From: Chloroflexota bacterium
GTDB taxonomy: Bacteria > Chloroflexota > Anaerolineae > Promineifilales > Promineifilaceae
Assembly: GCA_022616275.1 (NCBI GenBank)
Contig: JAKEFB010000078.1
Location: forward strand, 1 to 42,048
DNA: 42,048 nucleotides
Reading direction: 5' to 3'
The notes under the pieces are model-generated. The model ran no database searches, was not told the origin of the DNA, and saw nothing but the letters and a program-made list of their open reading frames with translations. The position numbers and the translations under genes were made by a program. This document shows positions 35,355 to 42,048 of the stretch, in pieces. Position 1 is the first letter of the stretch, and each line of letters starts with the position of its first letter.

Positions 35355-35383
35355 TTGACGCTGGGCCGCCCGGCCGGTAAAGT
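35355..35383 (+). promoter_or_regulatory. Predicted promoter of the transporter gene
   Basis: -35 TTGACG (35355-35360), 17-nt spacer, -10 TAAAGT (35378-35383). It would give a leader of about 135 nt before the ATG at 35525. Confidence 0.55.
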
Positions 35384-35423
35384 GTTTGGCAGGCACAACA
35401 GGATAGCTGATTTTCTGGGCCAT

Positions 35424-35473
35424 GACGCCCCCAACGACGACTGAACTGTCGCACGTGGGGGCGTCTGCCTTTT
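35424..35473 (+). terminator. Leader hairpin/terminator upstream of the transporter gene
   Basis: GACGCCCCCA (35424-35433) and TGGGGGCGTC (35456-35465) form a perfect 10-bp stem followed by TGCCTTTT. It lies between the predicted promoter and the transporter start, so it may attenuate that gene. Confidence 0.55.
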
Positions 35474-35481
35474 CTAGAGTT

Positions 35482-35514
35482 AACTTCCGGGAGGTTCGGA
35501 ACCTCCCGGAAGTT
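35482..35514. repeat. 33-nt palindrome just upstream of the transporter start
   Basis: AACTTCCGGGAGGTTC and its inverse form a 16-bp stem with a single central mismatch. The transporter ribosome site (GAGGA, 35516-35520) begins immediately after it, so the folded hairpin would abut or limit ribosome access. Palindromes of this AACTTCCGGGAGG type are a recurrent dispersed repeat in related genomes (general knowledge). Confidence 0.8.
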
Positions 35515-35524
35515 CGAGGAAGTG

Positions 35525-36838
35525 ATGTTTATTGCCATTGGCGTTTTCGTCGTCGCTTACGTGGCCATTGCCAGTGAAAAATTCCCCCGGCACTGGGTCG
35601 CCCTCCTTGGCGGTGGGGCGCTGCTGCTGCTCGGCGTGCTCAGTCCGGTAGAAGCCTTGAGCTACATCAACTGGGAAACGCTTGGCCTGTTGTGCGGTAT
35701 GTTCATTCTCGTTGCCATCCTGCACGAGGCGGGGTTCTTCACCTGGCTGGCCATGACGGCCGTGCGCCAGGTCAATTACCACCCCACCTACCTCTTTATC
35801 GCCTTACTCTTTCTGGCGGCCGTCCTGGCCATGTTGATGGACAGCATCACGGTGATGCTCTTCCTCTCCGCCCTCACCTTTCAACTATGCCGTCTGCTGA
35901 AGCTCGACCCTGTGCCTCTCATCATTGCCGAAGTGTGTGCCGCCAACACCGGCGGCGCGGCCACCCTGGTCGGCGACCCACCCAACGTCATCCTGGGCAC
36001 GACGTTGGGCTTCAACTTTGCCGACTTTGCCACCCATACCGGCCCGGTTTCAGCCGTCGCCGCCCTGCTCTTGATGGCTGTCTTTTACCTCGTTAATCGC
36101 CGGAAGCTCCGTGACGCCCATGCCGCCTTGACGGATGAGGCCGTGCGTGAGATCGAAGCCCTGTACTGTGATCCGCTACACCTGCAACTGACCCGCACCG
36201 GCCTGATTGGTTTTGGCGCGGCCGTTCTGCTGCTCATCTTCCATCATTGGCTGATGGAATGGACCCGTTTGCCGGTTAACGCCGCCGTTTCGGCCCTGGT
36301 CCCGGCCGGGCTAACCATTGCCGCCTTACCACGCGTTAACCGGGGCAAGGTCTTTCACAAACTGCTGAAAGAGGATGGCGAGAGCCTGCTGTTCTTCGCC
36401 GGCCTGTTCGTGCTCATTGGTGGGCTGGAAAAAGTCCGCCTCTTTGAAATGATGGCCGATACCCTGGCCAGCTCGGCCGCCAACCACCAACACGGCCTGG
36501 TTATCGCCCTGCACTGGGGGCCGGGAATTCTCAGCGGCGTCGTGGACAACGTGCCGCTGGCCCTGGCCATGAGTTACGTGCTCAAAGATCTGGCCCAGTC
36601 CCCTGGCATGCCCGCGCTGGCCTTGATGGTCTGGTCGCTGGCCCTGGGCGTGGACATGGGTGGAAACCTGACGCCCATTGGGGCCTCGGCCAACGTGGTC
36701 GCCTACTCCTTCATGGAGAGGCACCACGGACCTGTTGGCTGGAAGCGCTGGCTGCTCATTGCCGTGCCGCCGACGATATTGGCCATGCTGCTGGCTTCGG
36801 CCCTGGTCACGTTAAAGAGTATTGCTGGTTGGTATTAA
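35525..36838 (+). CDS. Ion transporter superfamily permease (ArsB/NhaD-type, citrate/Na+ antiporter fold)
   Basis: The 437-residue inner-membrane protein has about 11-12 hydrophobic segments. Family motifs include WETLGLLCGMFILVAILHEA, LAMLMDSITVMLFLSALTF, CAANTGGAATLVGDPPNVIL (hallmark TxxGDPPN loop of the IT superfamily), ILSGVVDNVPLALAMSYVL and ALGVDMGGNLTPIGASANVV (second hairpin with the GNLTPIGASAN signature). It could export arsenite, exchange Na+/H+ or move dicarboxylates; the sequence does not separate these. ATG at 35525 follows GAGGA by 4 nt; a GTG at 35522 is too close to that site. It diverges from gltB and precedes amtB. Confidence 0.88.
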   Translation: MFIAIGVFVVAYVAIASEKFPRHWVALLGGGALLLLGVLSPVEALSYINWETLGLLCGMFILVAILHEAGFFTWLAMTAVRQVNYHPTYLFIALLFLAAVLAMLMDSITVMLFLSALTFQLCRLLKLDPVPLIIAEVCAANTGGAATLVGDPPNVILGTTLGFNFADFATHTGPVSAVAALLLMAVFYLVNRRKLRDAHAALTDEAVREIEALYCDPLHLQLTRTGLIGFGAAVLLLIFHHWLMEWTRLPVNAAVSALVPAGLTIAALPRVNRGKVFHKLLKEDGESLLFFAGLFVLIGGLEKVRLFEMMADTLASSAANHQHGLVIALHWGPGILSGVVDNVPLALAMSYVLKDLAQSPGMPALALMVWSLALGVDMGGNLTPIGASANVVAYSFMERHHGPVGWKRWLLIAVPPTILAMLLASALVTLKSIAGWY

Positions 36839-36903
36839 CAAAGTTGATAGTTGGCAGTTGGTAGTTGATAGCCGGTGGTTAGCGGCTGATAGCTGACAGC
36901 TAT
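36839..36903. repeat. AGTTGATAG/AGTTGGTAG tandem repeat with terminal palindrome
   Basis: Words AGTTGATAG, TTGGCAGTTGGTAG and TTGATAGC repeat, then ATAGCTGACAGCTAT (36889-36903) forms a short palindrome. It fills the gap between the transporter gene and the amtB ribosome site. Confidence 0.7.
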
Positions 36904-36923
36904 TTACTGAGAAGGAGGAAACG

Positions 36924-38519
36924 ATGATGAGATTTGCCAAATTGCACCGCTGGTTTATTCCCGTGCTGGCCCTGTTGGCGCTGCTCCTGGCGGCCGGAAC
37001 AGCCTTCGCCCAGGACGAGCAGCCGCTGGCTGAGACTACGGCCGATACGGTGGTCAGTCTGAACGTCTTGTGGGTGCTGCTGGCTGGCTTCCTGGTCTTC
37101 TTTATGCAGGCCGGCTTCGCCTTGGTCGAGACAGGCTTCACCCGCGCCAAGAACGTCGCCCACACGATGATGATGAATATGATGGTCTTCTGTATTGGGG
37201 CCATCGGCTACTGGTTGACCGGTTTTGCCCTGCAATTCGGCGGCGTCAACCACACCTATCCCGAGATTAGCAGCAATTTGCCGGCCTGGGCCTTCTCGCC
37301 GGTCACGATGGGCGATTGGAGCGGCCTGTTGGACAAGCCCCTGTTGATCGGCGGTTCCGGCTTCATGGGTCTGACCGGCTTCATGCTGGCCGGTCTGAGC
37401 GCCAACTTCGGCGTCCTGGCCTTTTTCCTGTTCCAGATGGTCTTTATGGACACGGCCGCCACGATTCCTACCGGCTCAATGGCCGAGCGCCTCAAGTTCG
37501 TCGGCTTCGCCCTGATGGGCATGTGGGTTAGCATGTTCATTTACCCCCTCGTCGGCGGCTGGGTCTGGGGCGGCGGCTGGCTGGCCAACCTGGGCCGCAC
37601 GGCCGGACTGGGCAACGGGGCGGTGGACTTTGCCGGTTCCGGCGTCGTCCACATGATTGGCGGCTCTCTGGCTCTGGCCGGGGCCATTGTCCTCGGCCCG
37701 CGCCTCGGCCGCTTCAACAAAGACGGTTCCCCCAACCCCATCCCTGGCCACAATATTCCGATGGGCGTGCTGGGCACGATTATCCTCTTCTTTGGCTGGT
37801 TCGGCTTCAACCCGGGTTCGGCCCTGGGTTTCACCGGCGCGTTTCGCAACCTGGCCGTCCTGGCCGCGGTCAACACCCTATTGGCCGGCGCGGCTGGCGG
37901 GGTCTCGGCCATGCTCTATATGTGGCTCATTAGCCCCACCAGGAAACCGGACCCGGGCCTGTCCGTCAACGGTATCCTGGCCGGCCTGGTGGCCATCACT
38001 GCTCCCTGCGCCTTTGTCAGCACCACGGCCGCCGTCGTCATTGGCCTGGTGGCCGGGGTGCTGGTCTGCCTGGCTACTGTCTGGCTAGAGAAGGCCCGGA
38101 TTGACGACGCCGTAGGCGCTGTCCCCGTCCACTTCGTCAATGGCATGTGGGGCGTCCTGGCCGTAGGCATTTTCGCCAATGGCAACCCTGACACAGCCCT
38201 CTGGAATGGCGTTGACACACCAGTGACGGGCTTATTGTATGGTGGCGGCACACAAATCCTGGCCCAACTGGCGGAGGTGATCGCCATTGCCGTCACCGTC
38301 CTGGGCCTGTCGTTGGTATTCTTCAAAGTCCTCAATGCCTTTGGTCTGTTGCGCGTGTCCCAGGCTGACGAACTGGCCGGCCTGGACCTGCCCGAAATGG
38401 GCGTCAAGGGCTACGTCGAATCTGACGGCGTTGCGCTGCCGGGCGTCCAGATGAAGGAATGGCATTTCCCGGCGGCCGGCAACGACCATCCGGCAAGAGT
38501 CTTAGAGGAAGAAGTTTGA
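36924..38519 (+). CDS. amtB: Ammonium transporter
   Basis: Amt/Rh-family channel importing ammonium. The 531-residue product has a cleavable-looking signal sequence (FIPVLALLALLLAAGTAFA then QDEQ) and a short periplasmic linker. About 11 membrane segments follow. The twin pore histidines are in GVVHMIGGSLAL and PVHFVNGMWGVL, and the Amt signature is around FFGWFGFNPGSALGF. A cytoplasmic tail of about 60 residues follows the last helix (DELAGLDLPEMGVKGY). ATG at 36924 has AAGGAGG at 5-nt spacing. No glnK/PII gene is adjacent, unlike most amtB loci. It lies directly upstream of glnA, completing an ammonium uptake and assimilation set with gltBD. Confidence 0.95.
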   Translation: MMRFAKLHRWFIPVLALLALLLAAGTAFAQDEQPLAETTADTVVSLNVLWVLLAGFLVFFMQAGFALVETGFTRAKNVAHTMMMNMMVFCIGAIGYWLTGFALQFGGVNHTYPEISSNLPAWAFSPVTMGDWSGLLDKPLLIGGSGFMGLTGFMLAGLSANFGVLAFFLFQMVFMDTAATIPTGSMAERLKFVGFALMGMWVSMFIYPLVGGWVWGGGWLANLGRTAGLGNGAVDFAGSGVVHMIGGSLALAGAIVLGPRLGRFNKDGSPNPIPGHNIPMGVLGTIILFFGWFGFNPGSALGFTGAFRNLAVLAAVNTLLAGAAGGVSAMLYMWLISPTRKPDPGLSVNGILAGLVAITAPCAFVSTTAAVVIGLVAGVLVCLATVWLEKARIDDAVGAVPVHFVNGMWGVLAVGIFANGNPDTALWNGVDTPVTGLLYGGGTQILAQLAEVIAIAVTVLGLSLVFFKVLNAFGLLRVSQADELAGLDLPEMGVKGYVESDGVALPGVQMKEWHFPAAGNDHPARVLEEEV

Positions 38520-38569
38520 AAGGTATTCACCCCGGCCGGTAGTACGGCGGAGGAGTAATTCAGTCTCAT

Positions 38570-38594
38570 AGTGCGCGGCGCATAACCGCGCACT
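38570..38594. repeat. Inverted repeat upstream of glnA
   Basis: AGTGCGCGG (38570-38578) and CCGCGCACT (38586-38594) are exact inverted repeats with a 7-nt loop, 28 nt before the glnA ATG. No T-run follows on either strand. It could be an operator, a 5' stabilising hairpin or another dispersed repeat. Confidence 0.7.
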
Positions 38595-38621
38595 AAATAC
38601 TCACTATTGGAGGAATAAAAG

Positions 38622-40109
38622 ATGATCACCAAAGTCAAGGAAAACAAAATAGTGGCTACTCCCGATCAAAATGGCCAAGCGCCCGCACTGTTGAATGCGC
38701 CTCAGGAAGTACTGGCTTACGCCCGTGAGGCCGGCATTCAAATCGTGGACGTGAAGTTCGTAGACTTGCTGGGGCTGTGGCGGCATTTCAGCCTGCCCTT
38801 GTCGGCGCTCGGCGAGCGAGATTTTGAGGAGGGGCTTGGCTACGACGGCTCGTCCATCATCGGTTTCCAGGGCATCCATGAAAGTGACCTGATCCTCATC
38901 CCCGATCCGACGACGGCCGTCCAGGACCCCTTGTTAGCAGTGCCCACCCTCAGCCTGATCTGCAACGTCTACGATCCCATCACCCGCCTACCCTACTCGC
39001 GCGACCCCCGCCGGGTAGCCCAGGCGGCCGAGCGCTATCTGATCGAGACAGGCATTGCCACCACCAGCTATTGGGGGCCAGAAGCCGAGTTCTTCGTCTT
39101 CGGAGACGTGCGCTTCGACAACACCCCCCAGGCCGCCTATTTCTTTCTGGACGGCGAGGAAGCGGAGTGGAACTACGGCCGGAACGGTGGCCAGCCCAAT
39201 CTGGGCCACCGCGCCCGGCACAAAGAGCACTATTTCCAGTCGCCGCCGGTGGACACGATGCAGGACCTGCGCTCGGAGATAGCCCTGCGATTGATCGAGG
39301 CCGGCGTCCAGGTCGAAGTACACCATACCGAGGTCGGTTCCGGCCAGCAGGAGATTGACCTGCGCTTTAATTCTCTGACCAAAATGGCCGACTGGCAGAT
39401 GATGTATAAGTACGTCATCAAAAACGTCGCCCGGCGGCACGGCTACACGGCCACCTTCATGCCCAAGCCCATCTTTGGCGACAACGGCTCCGGGATGCAC
39501 GTCCACAACAGCCTGTGGCGCGACGACGAAGCCCTCTTCTTCGACGCCGGGGGCTACGCCATGCTCTCCGAGCTGGCCCTCCACTACATCGGCGGGGTGC
39601 TCAAGCACTCGGCCGCCCTGCTGGCCTTCTGCGCCCCCACTACCAACTCCTACCGCCGGCTGACGCCCGGCTTTGAAGCGCCGGTTAACCTAGTCTACTC
39701 CCAGCGCAACCGCTCGGCCGGCATCCGCATCCCCCGCTACTCGGACAGCCCCAGGGCCAAGCGCATTGAGTACCGCTGCCCCGACCCGACGGCCAACCCC
39801 TACCTGGCCTTCAGCGCCATCCTCATGGCCGGCCTGGACGGCATCCAGAACCGGATTGACCCTGGCGACCCGGCCGACTTCGACCTGTACGAGCTGGAGC
39901 CGGAAGAGGCCGCCAAAATTAAGACGGTCCCCAGCTCTCTATCCGAATCCCTGGCCGCGCTGGAAGCTGACCACGAGTTCCTGCTGAAGGGTGGCGTCTT
40001 TACGCCGGATTTGATTGAAACGTGGATCAAGACCAAGCGGGCCAACGAAATAGATCCCCTCCGGTTGCGGCCGCACCCCTACGAATTTTATCTGTACTAC
40101 GACGCGTGA
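38622..40109 (+). CDS. glnA: Glutamine synthetase, type I
   Basis: ATP-dependent amidation of glutamate. The 495-residue product has a beta-grasp N-terminus (IVDVKFVDLLGLWRHFSLPL, EGLGYDGSSIIGFQGIHESD) and the catalytic domain motifs YWGPEAEFFVF, VEVHHTEVGSGQQEIDLRF (metal glutamates) and FMPKPIFGDNGSGMHVH. NSYRRLTPGFEAPVNLVYSQ and the arginine of RNRSAGIRIPRY are also present. A tyrosine lies in DLYELEPEE, where adenylylated GS-I enzymes carry their modification site (NLYDLPPEE), so GlnE control is possible but no glnE is seen. ATG at 38622 follows GGAGG. Its 3' end overlaps the convergent XRE gene by 13 nt. Confidence 0.96.
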   Translation: MITKVKENKIVATPDQNGQAPALLNAPQEVLAYAREAGIQIVDVKFVDLLGLWRHFSLPLSALGERDFEEGLGYDGSSIIGFQGIHESDLILIPDPTTAVQDPLLAVPTLSLICNVYDPITRLPYSRDPRRVAQAAERYLIETGIATTSYWGPEAEFFVFGDVRFDNTPQAAYFFLDGEEAEWNYGRNGGQPNLGHRARHKEHYFQSPPVDTMQDLRSEIALRLIEAGVQVEVHHTEVGSGQQEIDLRFNSLTKMADWQMMYKYVIKNVARRHGYTATFMPKPIFGDNGSGMHVHNSLWRDDEALFFDAGGYAMLSELALHYIGGVLKHSAALLAFCAPTTNSYRRLTPGFEAPVNLVYSQRNRSAGIRIPRYSDSPRAKRIEYRCPDPTANPYLAFSAILMAGLDGIQNRIDPGDPADFDLYELEPEEAAKIKTVPSSLSESLAALEADHEFLLKGGVFTPDLIETWIKTKRANEIDPLRLRPHPYEFYLYYDA

Positions 40110-41731
40110 TCCTCGCGGTTGCCCACGGGCGGGCCAGGCCCTGCAACTGGCTCGCCCACCGCATCTCCTCCCCTCCGCCAGGCCAGCGCCAGAATGGCCA
40201 GCGTCGCCAGGCCGAACAAACCGGCCGCTGCCCATTCGGGCAACAGGCTCCGTTGGACCAGGACGGCGCTGGCCCCTCCGGCCAGGACCACTGCCCAATA
40301 GGCCAGCGGAAACCAGACGTATTGTTTCCCCCAACGCCACCAGGCCAGCACGGCCATGATAACCATGACCCGGCCGGCCCACAGGTTGGCTTCCAGAATC
40401 AACCATAGCAAACCCAGAACCAACAGCAGCCCGATGCCTCCGGCCAGGGTGGCATGAAGTTGTTTGTGGGCCATCAACACGACCGTAGAGGCTACAATAC
40501 CGATCAGGATCGACGTTTCCAGGAGACCCGCCCCGGAGGATAAGCTTTCCAACACCAGAAGCCCGCCAAAGATACCGGCCCAGACGTGTGGCGGGATAAG
40601 TGAGGAGCCAGTCCGGCGATGCTGCCAGGCCATCATCGCGGCCAACGCGCCAATGGCCAGGATAATCGTTGTCGGGCCAAGGGTAAGGTCCAGGAATTGA
40701 TGATGGTAAGCATAGAAGCCCCATGCCCATAACGGCCCCAGGGGAATAAAGATAAAGAAGATGCCGCCGTCGCTCCACGACAAACCATTGGAGGCCCGCC
40801 ATAAATTAGATGGTACGGCTCGGGCCGCTATGTAACCCAGGACGACCGGCCAGGCCGCCGCTACTCCAGCAACCAGAGGGGAAACATTTCTCACGTCCAG
40901 GTAATAGAGAACCAGGGCAACAAAAAAGACCATCAAATAACCGATCTGAAAGCCAATGTACGCCCCCTGATAGGTGTAGAGGCGAACCATCAGGTGAGGC
41001 GCCTTGTCCTGCGCTTGCCAGTAGGGATGTTTGCTGGTCTGGGTTAAAGCCCCAATAAGCAGTGGGATGACAAGCGAACCACCTGCGTAAGAGAAGGCAG
41101 CCAAAAGAGCCGTGGGCTGGTCAGCAAATGGCCAGTCCATAAAGGGAAAGGTTAACCGCCACACCAGCAGCCAGGCTGTCACCCATCCCACTGCCTGCAA
41201 AACGTCGGCGCGCGAACAATGGCCGCCTGGCCAACCCAGGCCACGTAGCATAAGGGCAAAGGGCTGTGGCAATGGTCCCTCTTCCGGCCGCCGGCGTAGC
41301 TTTTCTCTCAGGTCAAGAAGCCACCGGGGCCAGGGGCTTTCGGCCGATGGTGGAGTATCAGGTAGTGGCTCAGGCTCTGCTTCTTTCTCTCCTCCTTCTA
41401 AGCCGGGAAAAATGATCTGCTGCTCAACCTGATTCAGGGCACGATAATTGCCGGCCTCCAGCAAGGCATTGGCTTCGGCCGCGCTTTTCAGGCCACCATA
41501 GTCGTGCAGTACCCTGACCAGAGCCACGAGCACTGGGCGATAATCTTCATGAATCTTACTTCTGCCACGTTCCCATTCGCTGACGGCGGCACCAGTGAAC
41601 CCAAAGGTGCCAAGTTCTTGCCCTAAAAGTTCACCTAAGCGTTCCTGAGTAAGGGGCCTTCCCCTTTGAGGGTCTAACGCTCTAGCCCGATAGTAGCGTA
41701 ATAACTCACCAAATTGACTCATATTATGCAT
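40097..41731 (-). CDS. XRE-type helix-turn-helix protein fused to a multi-spanning membrane domain
   Basis: The 544-residue protein has an N-terminal XRE-like helix-turn-helix at residues about 6-78 (FGELLRYYRARALDPQRGRP, LTQERLGELLG, GAAVSEWERGRSKI). A Pro/Glu-rich linker covers about 110-170, followed by some 12 hydrophobic segments to the C-terminus (for example VLQAVGWVTAWLLVWRLTF, IGYLMVFFVALVLYYLDV, IGLLLVLGLLWLILEAN). I do not recognise the membrane domain. The architecture suggests a membrane-tethered DNA-binding regulator that senses a membrane or extracellular signal. ATG at 41731 has a weak upstream GAG; ATG at 41722 is an alternative. A dyad operator lies just upstream, suggesting autoregulation. 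It converges on glnA with overlapping stop regions. Confidence 0.75.
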   Translation of the reverse strand: MHNMSQFGELLRYYRARALDPQRGRPLTQERLGELLGQELGTFGFTGAAVSEWERGRSKIHEDYRPVLVALVRVLHDYGGLKSAAEANALLEAGNYRALNQVEQQIIFPGLEGGEKEAEPEPLPDTPPSAESPWPRWLLDLREKLRRRPEEGPLPQPFALMLRGLGWPGGHCSRADVLQAVGWVTAWLLVWRLTFPFMDWPFADQPTALLAAFSYAGGSLVIPLLIGALTQTSKHPYWQAQDKAPHLMVRLYTYQGAYIGFQIGYLMVFFVALVLYYLDVRNVSPLVAGVAAAWPVVLGYIAARAVPSNLWRASNGLSWSDGGIFFIFIPLGPLWAWGFYAYHHQFLDLTLGPTTIILAIGALAAMMAWQHRRTGSSLIPPHVWAGIFGGLLVLESLSSGAGLLETSILIGIVASTVVLMAHKQLHATLAGGIGLLLVLGLLWLILEANLWAGRVMVIMAVLAWWRWGKQYVWFPLAYWAVVLAGGASAVLVQRSLLPEWAAAGLFGLATLAILALAWRRGGDAVGEPVAGPGPPVGNREDHAS

Positions 41732-41735
41732 CTCT

Positions 41736-41777
41736 AAACGAGATAAACTAGGGAATTAATATGATAGTTTCTCGTTT
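41736..41777 (-). promoter_or_regulatory. Dyad operator-like site upstream of the XRE membrane gene
   Basis: AAACGAG-AT-AAACTA (41736-41750) faces TAGTTT-CTCGTTT (41765-41777), 13 complementary positions around a 14-nt AT-rich centre (GGGAATTAATATGA). It lies 5 nt from the start codon, where the gene's -10 region must be. The symmetry suits binding of a dimeric XRE repressor, perhaps the product of the adjacent gene. Confidence 0.5.
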
Positions 41778-41789
41778 GCGCCGCCAAAC

Positions 41790-42048
41790 TTAGAGATATT
41801 CGAAGTTCCTAATCCATTGCGCTACTAACTCAGCCTGTATCCTGTAACCATTATCTAAAGGTTCTATAATGTCTCGCCACAACAAATATTGTAAAGATTT
41901 CCCTAGTGAAAACTGAGTTTGGCGGGACAATTCGTCCCGGCTTAGACCACTCTGCCCTGCGCGTGCTAAAACCCTTAGAATTGCTCGTTGTGCTGCATCG
42001 GTATCTGAACCATTCCAAATCTCAGTGAAATAGGCCGATGCTGTATAT
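41790..42048 (-). CDS. C-terminal part of a probable AAA/STAND-like ATPase (truncated by window edge)
   Basis: An open frame enters from the window end and stops with TAA at 41792-41790, giving 85 residues. The text (AYFTEIWNGSDTDAAQRAIL, LSRDELSRQTQFSLGKSLQY, LLWRDIIEPLDNGYRIQAEL, VAQWIRNFEYL) reads as a winged-helix tail. It matches the type found at the end of many bacterial AAA-like ATPases, where a final YRFxVELVxxWI motif is common. The nucleotide-binding part is outside the window, so the family call is tentative. It runs towards the XRE gene, 58 nt away. Base composition is AT-rich compared with the rest of the window. Confidence 0.5.
   Translation of the reverse strand, partial: YTASAYFTEIWNGSDTDAAQRAILRVLARAGQSGLSRDELSRQTQFSLGKSLQYLLWRDIIEPLDNGYRIQAELVAQWIRNFEYL

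Noticed and set aside
38520-38621. Sigma-54 promoter or GlnR-type site upstream of glnA
   Set aside because: No TGGCAC-N5-TTGC or TGTNAN7TNACA pattern was found; only the 9-bp inverted repeat stands out.
1-42048. tRNA or rRNA genes
   Set aside because: No tRNA cloverleaf or rRNA-like sequence was recognised on either strand when reading the intergenic regions.

Overview
This 42 kb window is a GC-rich stretch of bacterial chromosome given over almost entirely to amino-acid biosynthesis and nitrogen assimilation. The gene set, the compact single-subunit enzymes, the many GGCCGG words and the wealth of short palindromic or tandem intergenic repeats suggest an uncultured member of the Chloroflexota (Anaerolineae / Promineifilum-like). 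That assignment is an inference; no rRNA or other marker gene is present.

Layout. Positions 10-13701 (+) hold a branched-chain amino-acid operon: ilvD, ilvB, ilvN, ilvC, leuA, a SAM methyltransferase of unknown role, leuC, leuD, cimA, leuB and ilvE. Having leuA and cimA beside a single leuCD and leuB set implies that the isopropylmalate enzymes also serve a citramalate route to isoleucine. A PucR-type regulator (-) converges on ilvE and diverges from pheA (+). Next come two accessory genes (+): a lipoprotein glycoside hydrolase and a membrane protein. Positions 19025-27851 (-) carry the arginine operon argC-argB-argD-argA-argG-argJ-argH, interrupted between argJ and argH by an unrecognised gene and a frameshifted small antitoxin-like gene. 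Positions 28019-35053 (-) carry gltD, a PAT-type acetyltransferase and gltB. Positions 35525-40109 (+) carry an ArsB/NhaD-type transporter, amtB and glnA. The window ends with an XRE-type multi-spanning membrane protein and the 3' end of a probable ATPase gene (-).

How they work together. AmtB imports ammonium, GlnA and GltBD convert it to glutamine and glutamate, and glutamate feeds the ilv/leu transaminase and the acetylated arginine pathway.

Most notable observations. (1) Upstream of argC there is a near-textbook transcription attenuator: a strong promoter, a probably leaderless 27-codon peptide with a cluster of four CGC arginine codons, three mutually exclusive pairing segments and a strong intrinsic terminator. 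(2) gltB carries two palindromic elements inserted in frame, one of the same repeat type found between genes here, reminiscent of Rickettsia palindromic elements. (3) At least seven families of short palindromic repeats occupy gene boundaries, and two genes take their stop codons from them. (4) The divergent gltB/transporter region (35054-35524) is packed with hairpins, including a 13-bp long-range helix followed by a terminator in the gltB leader.
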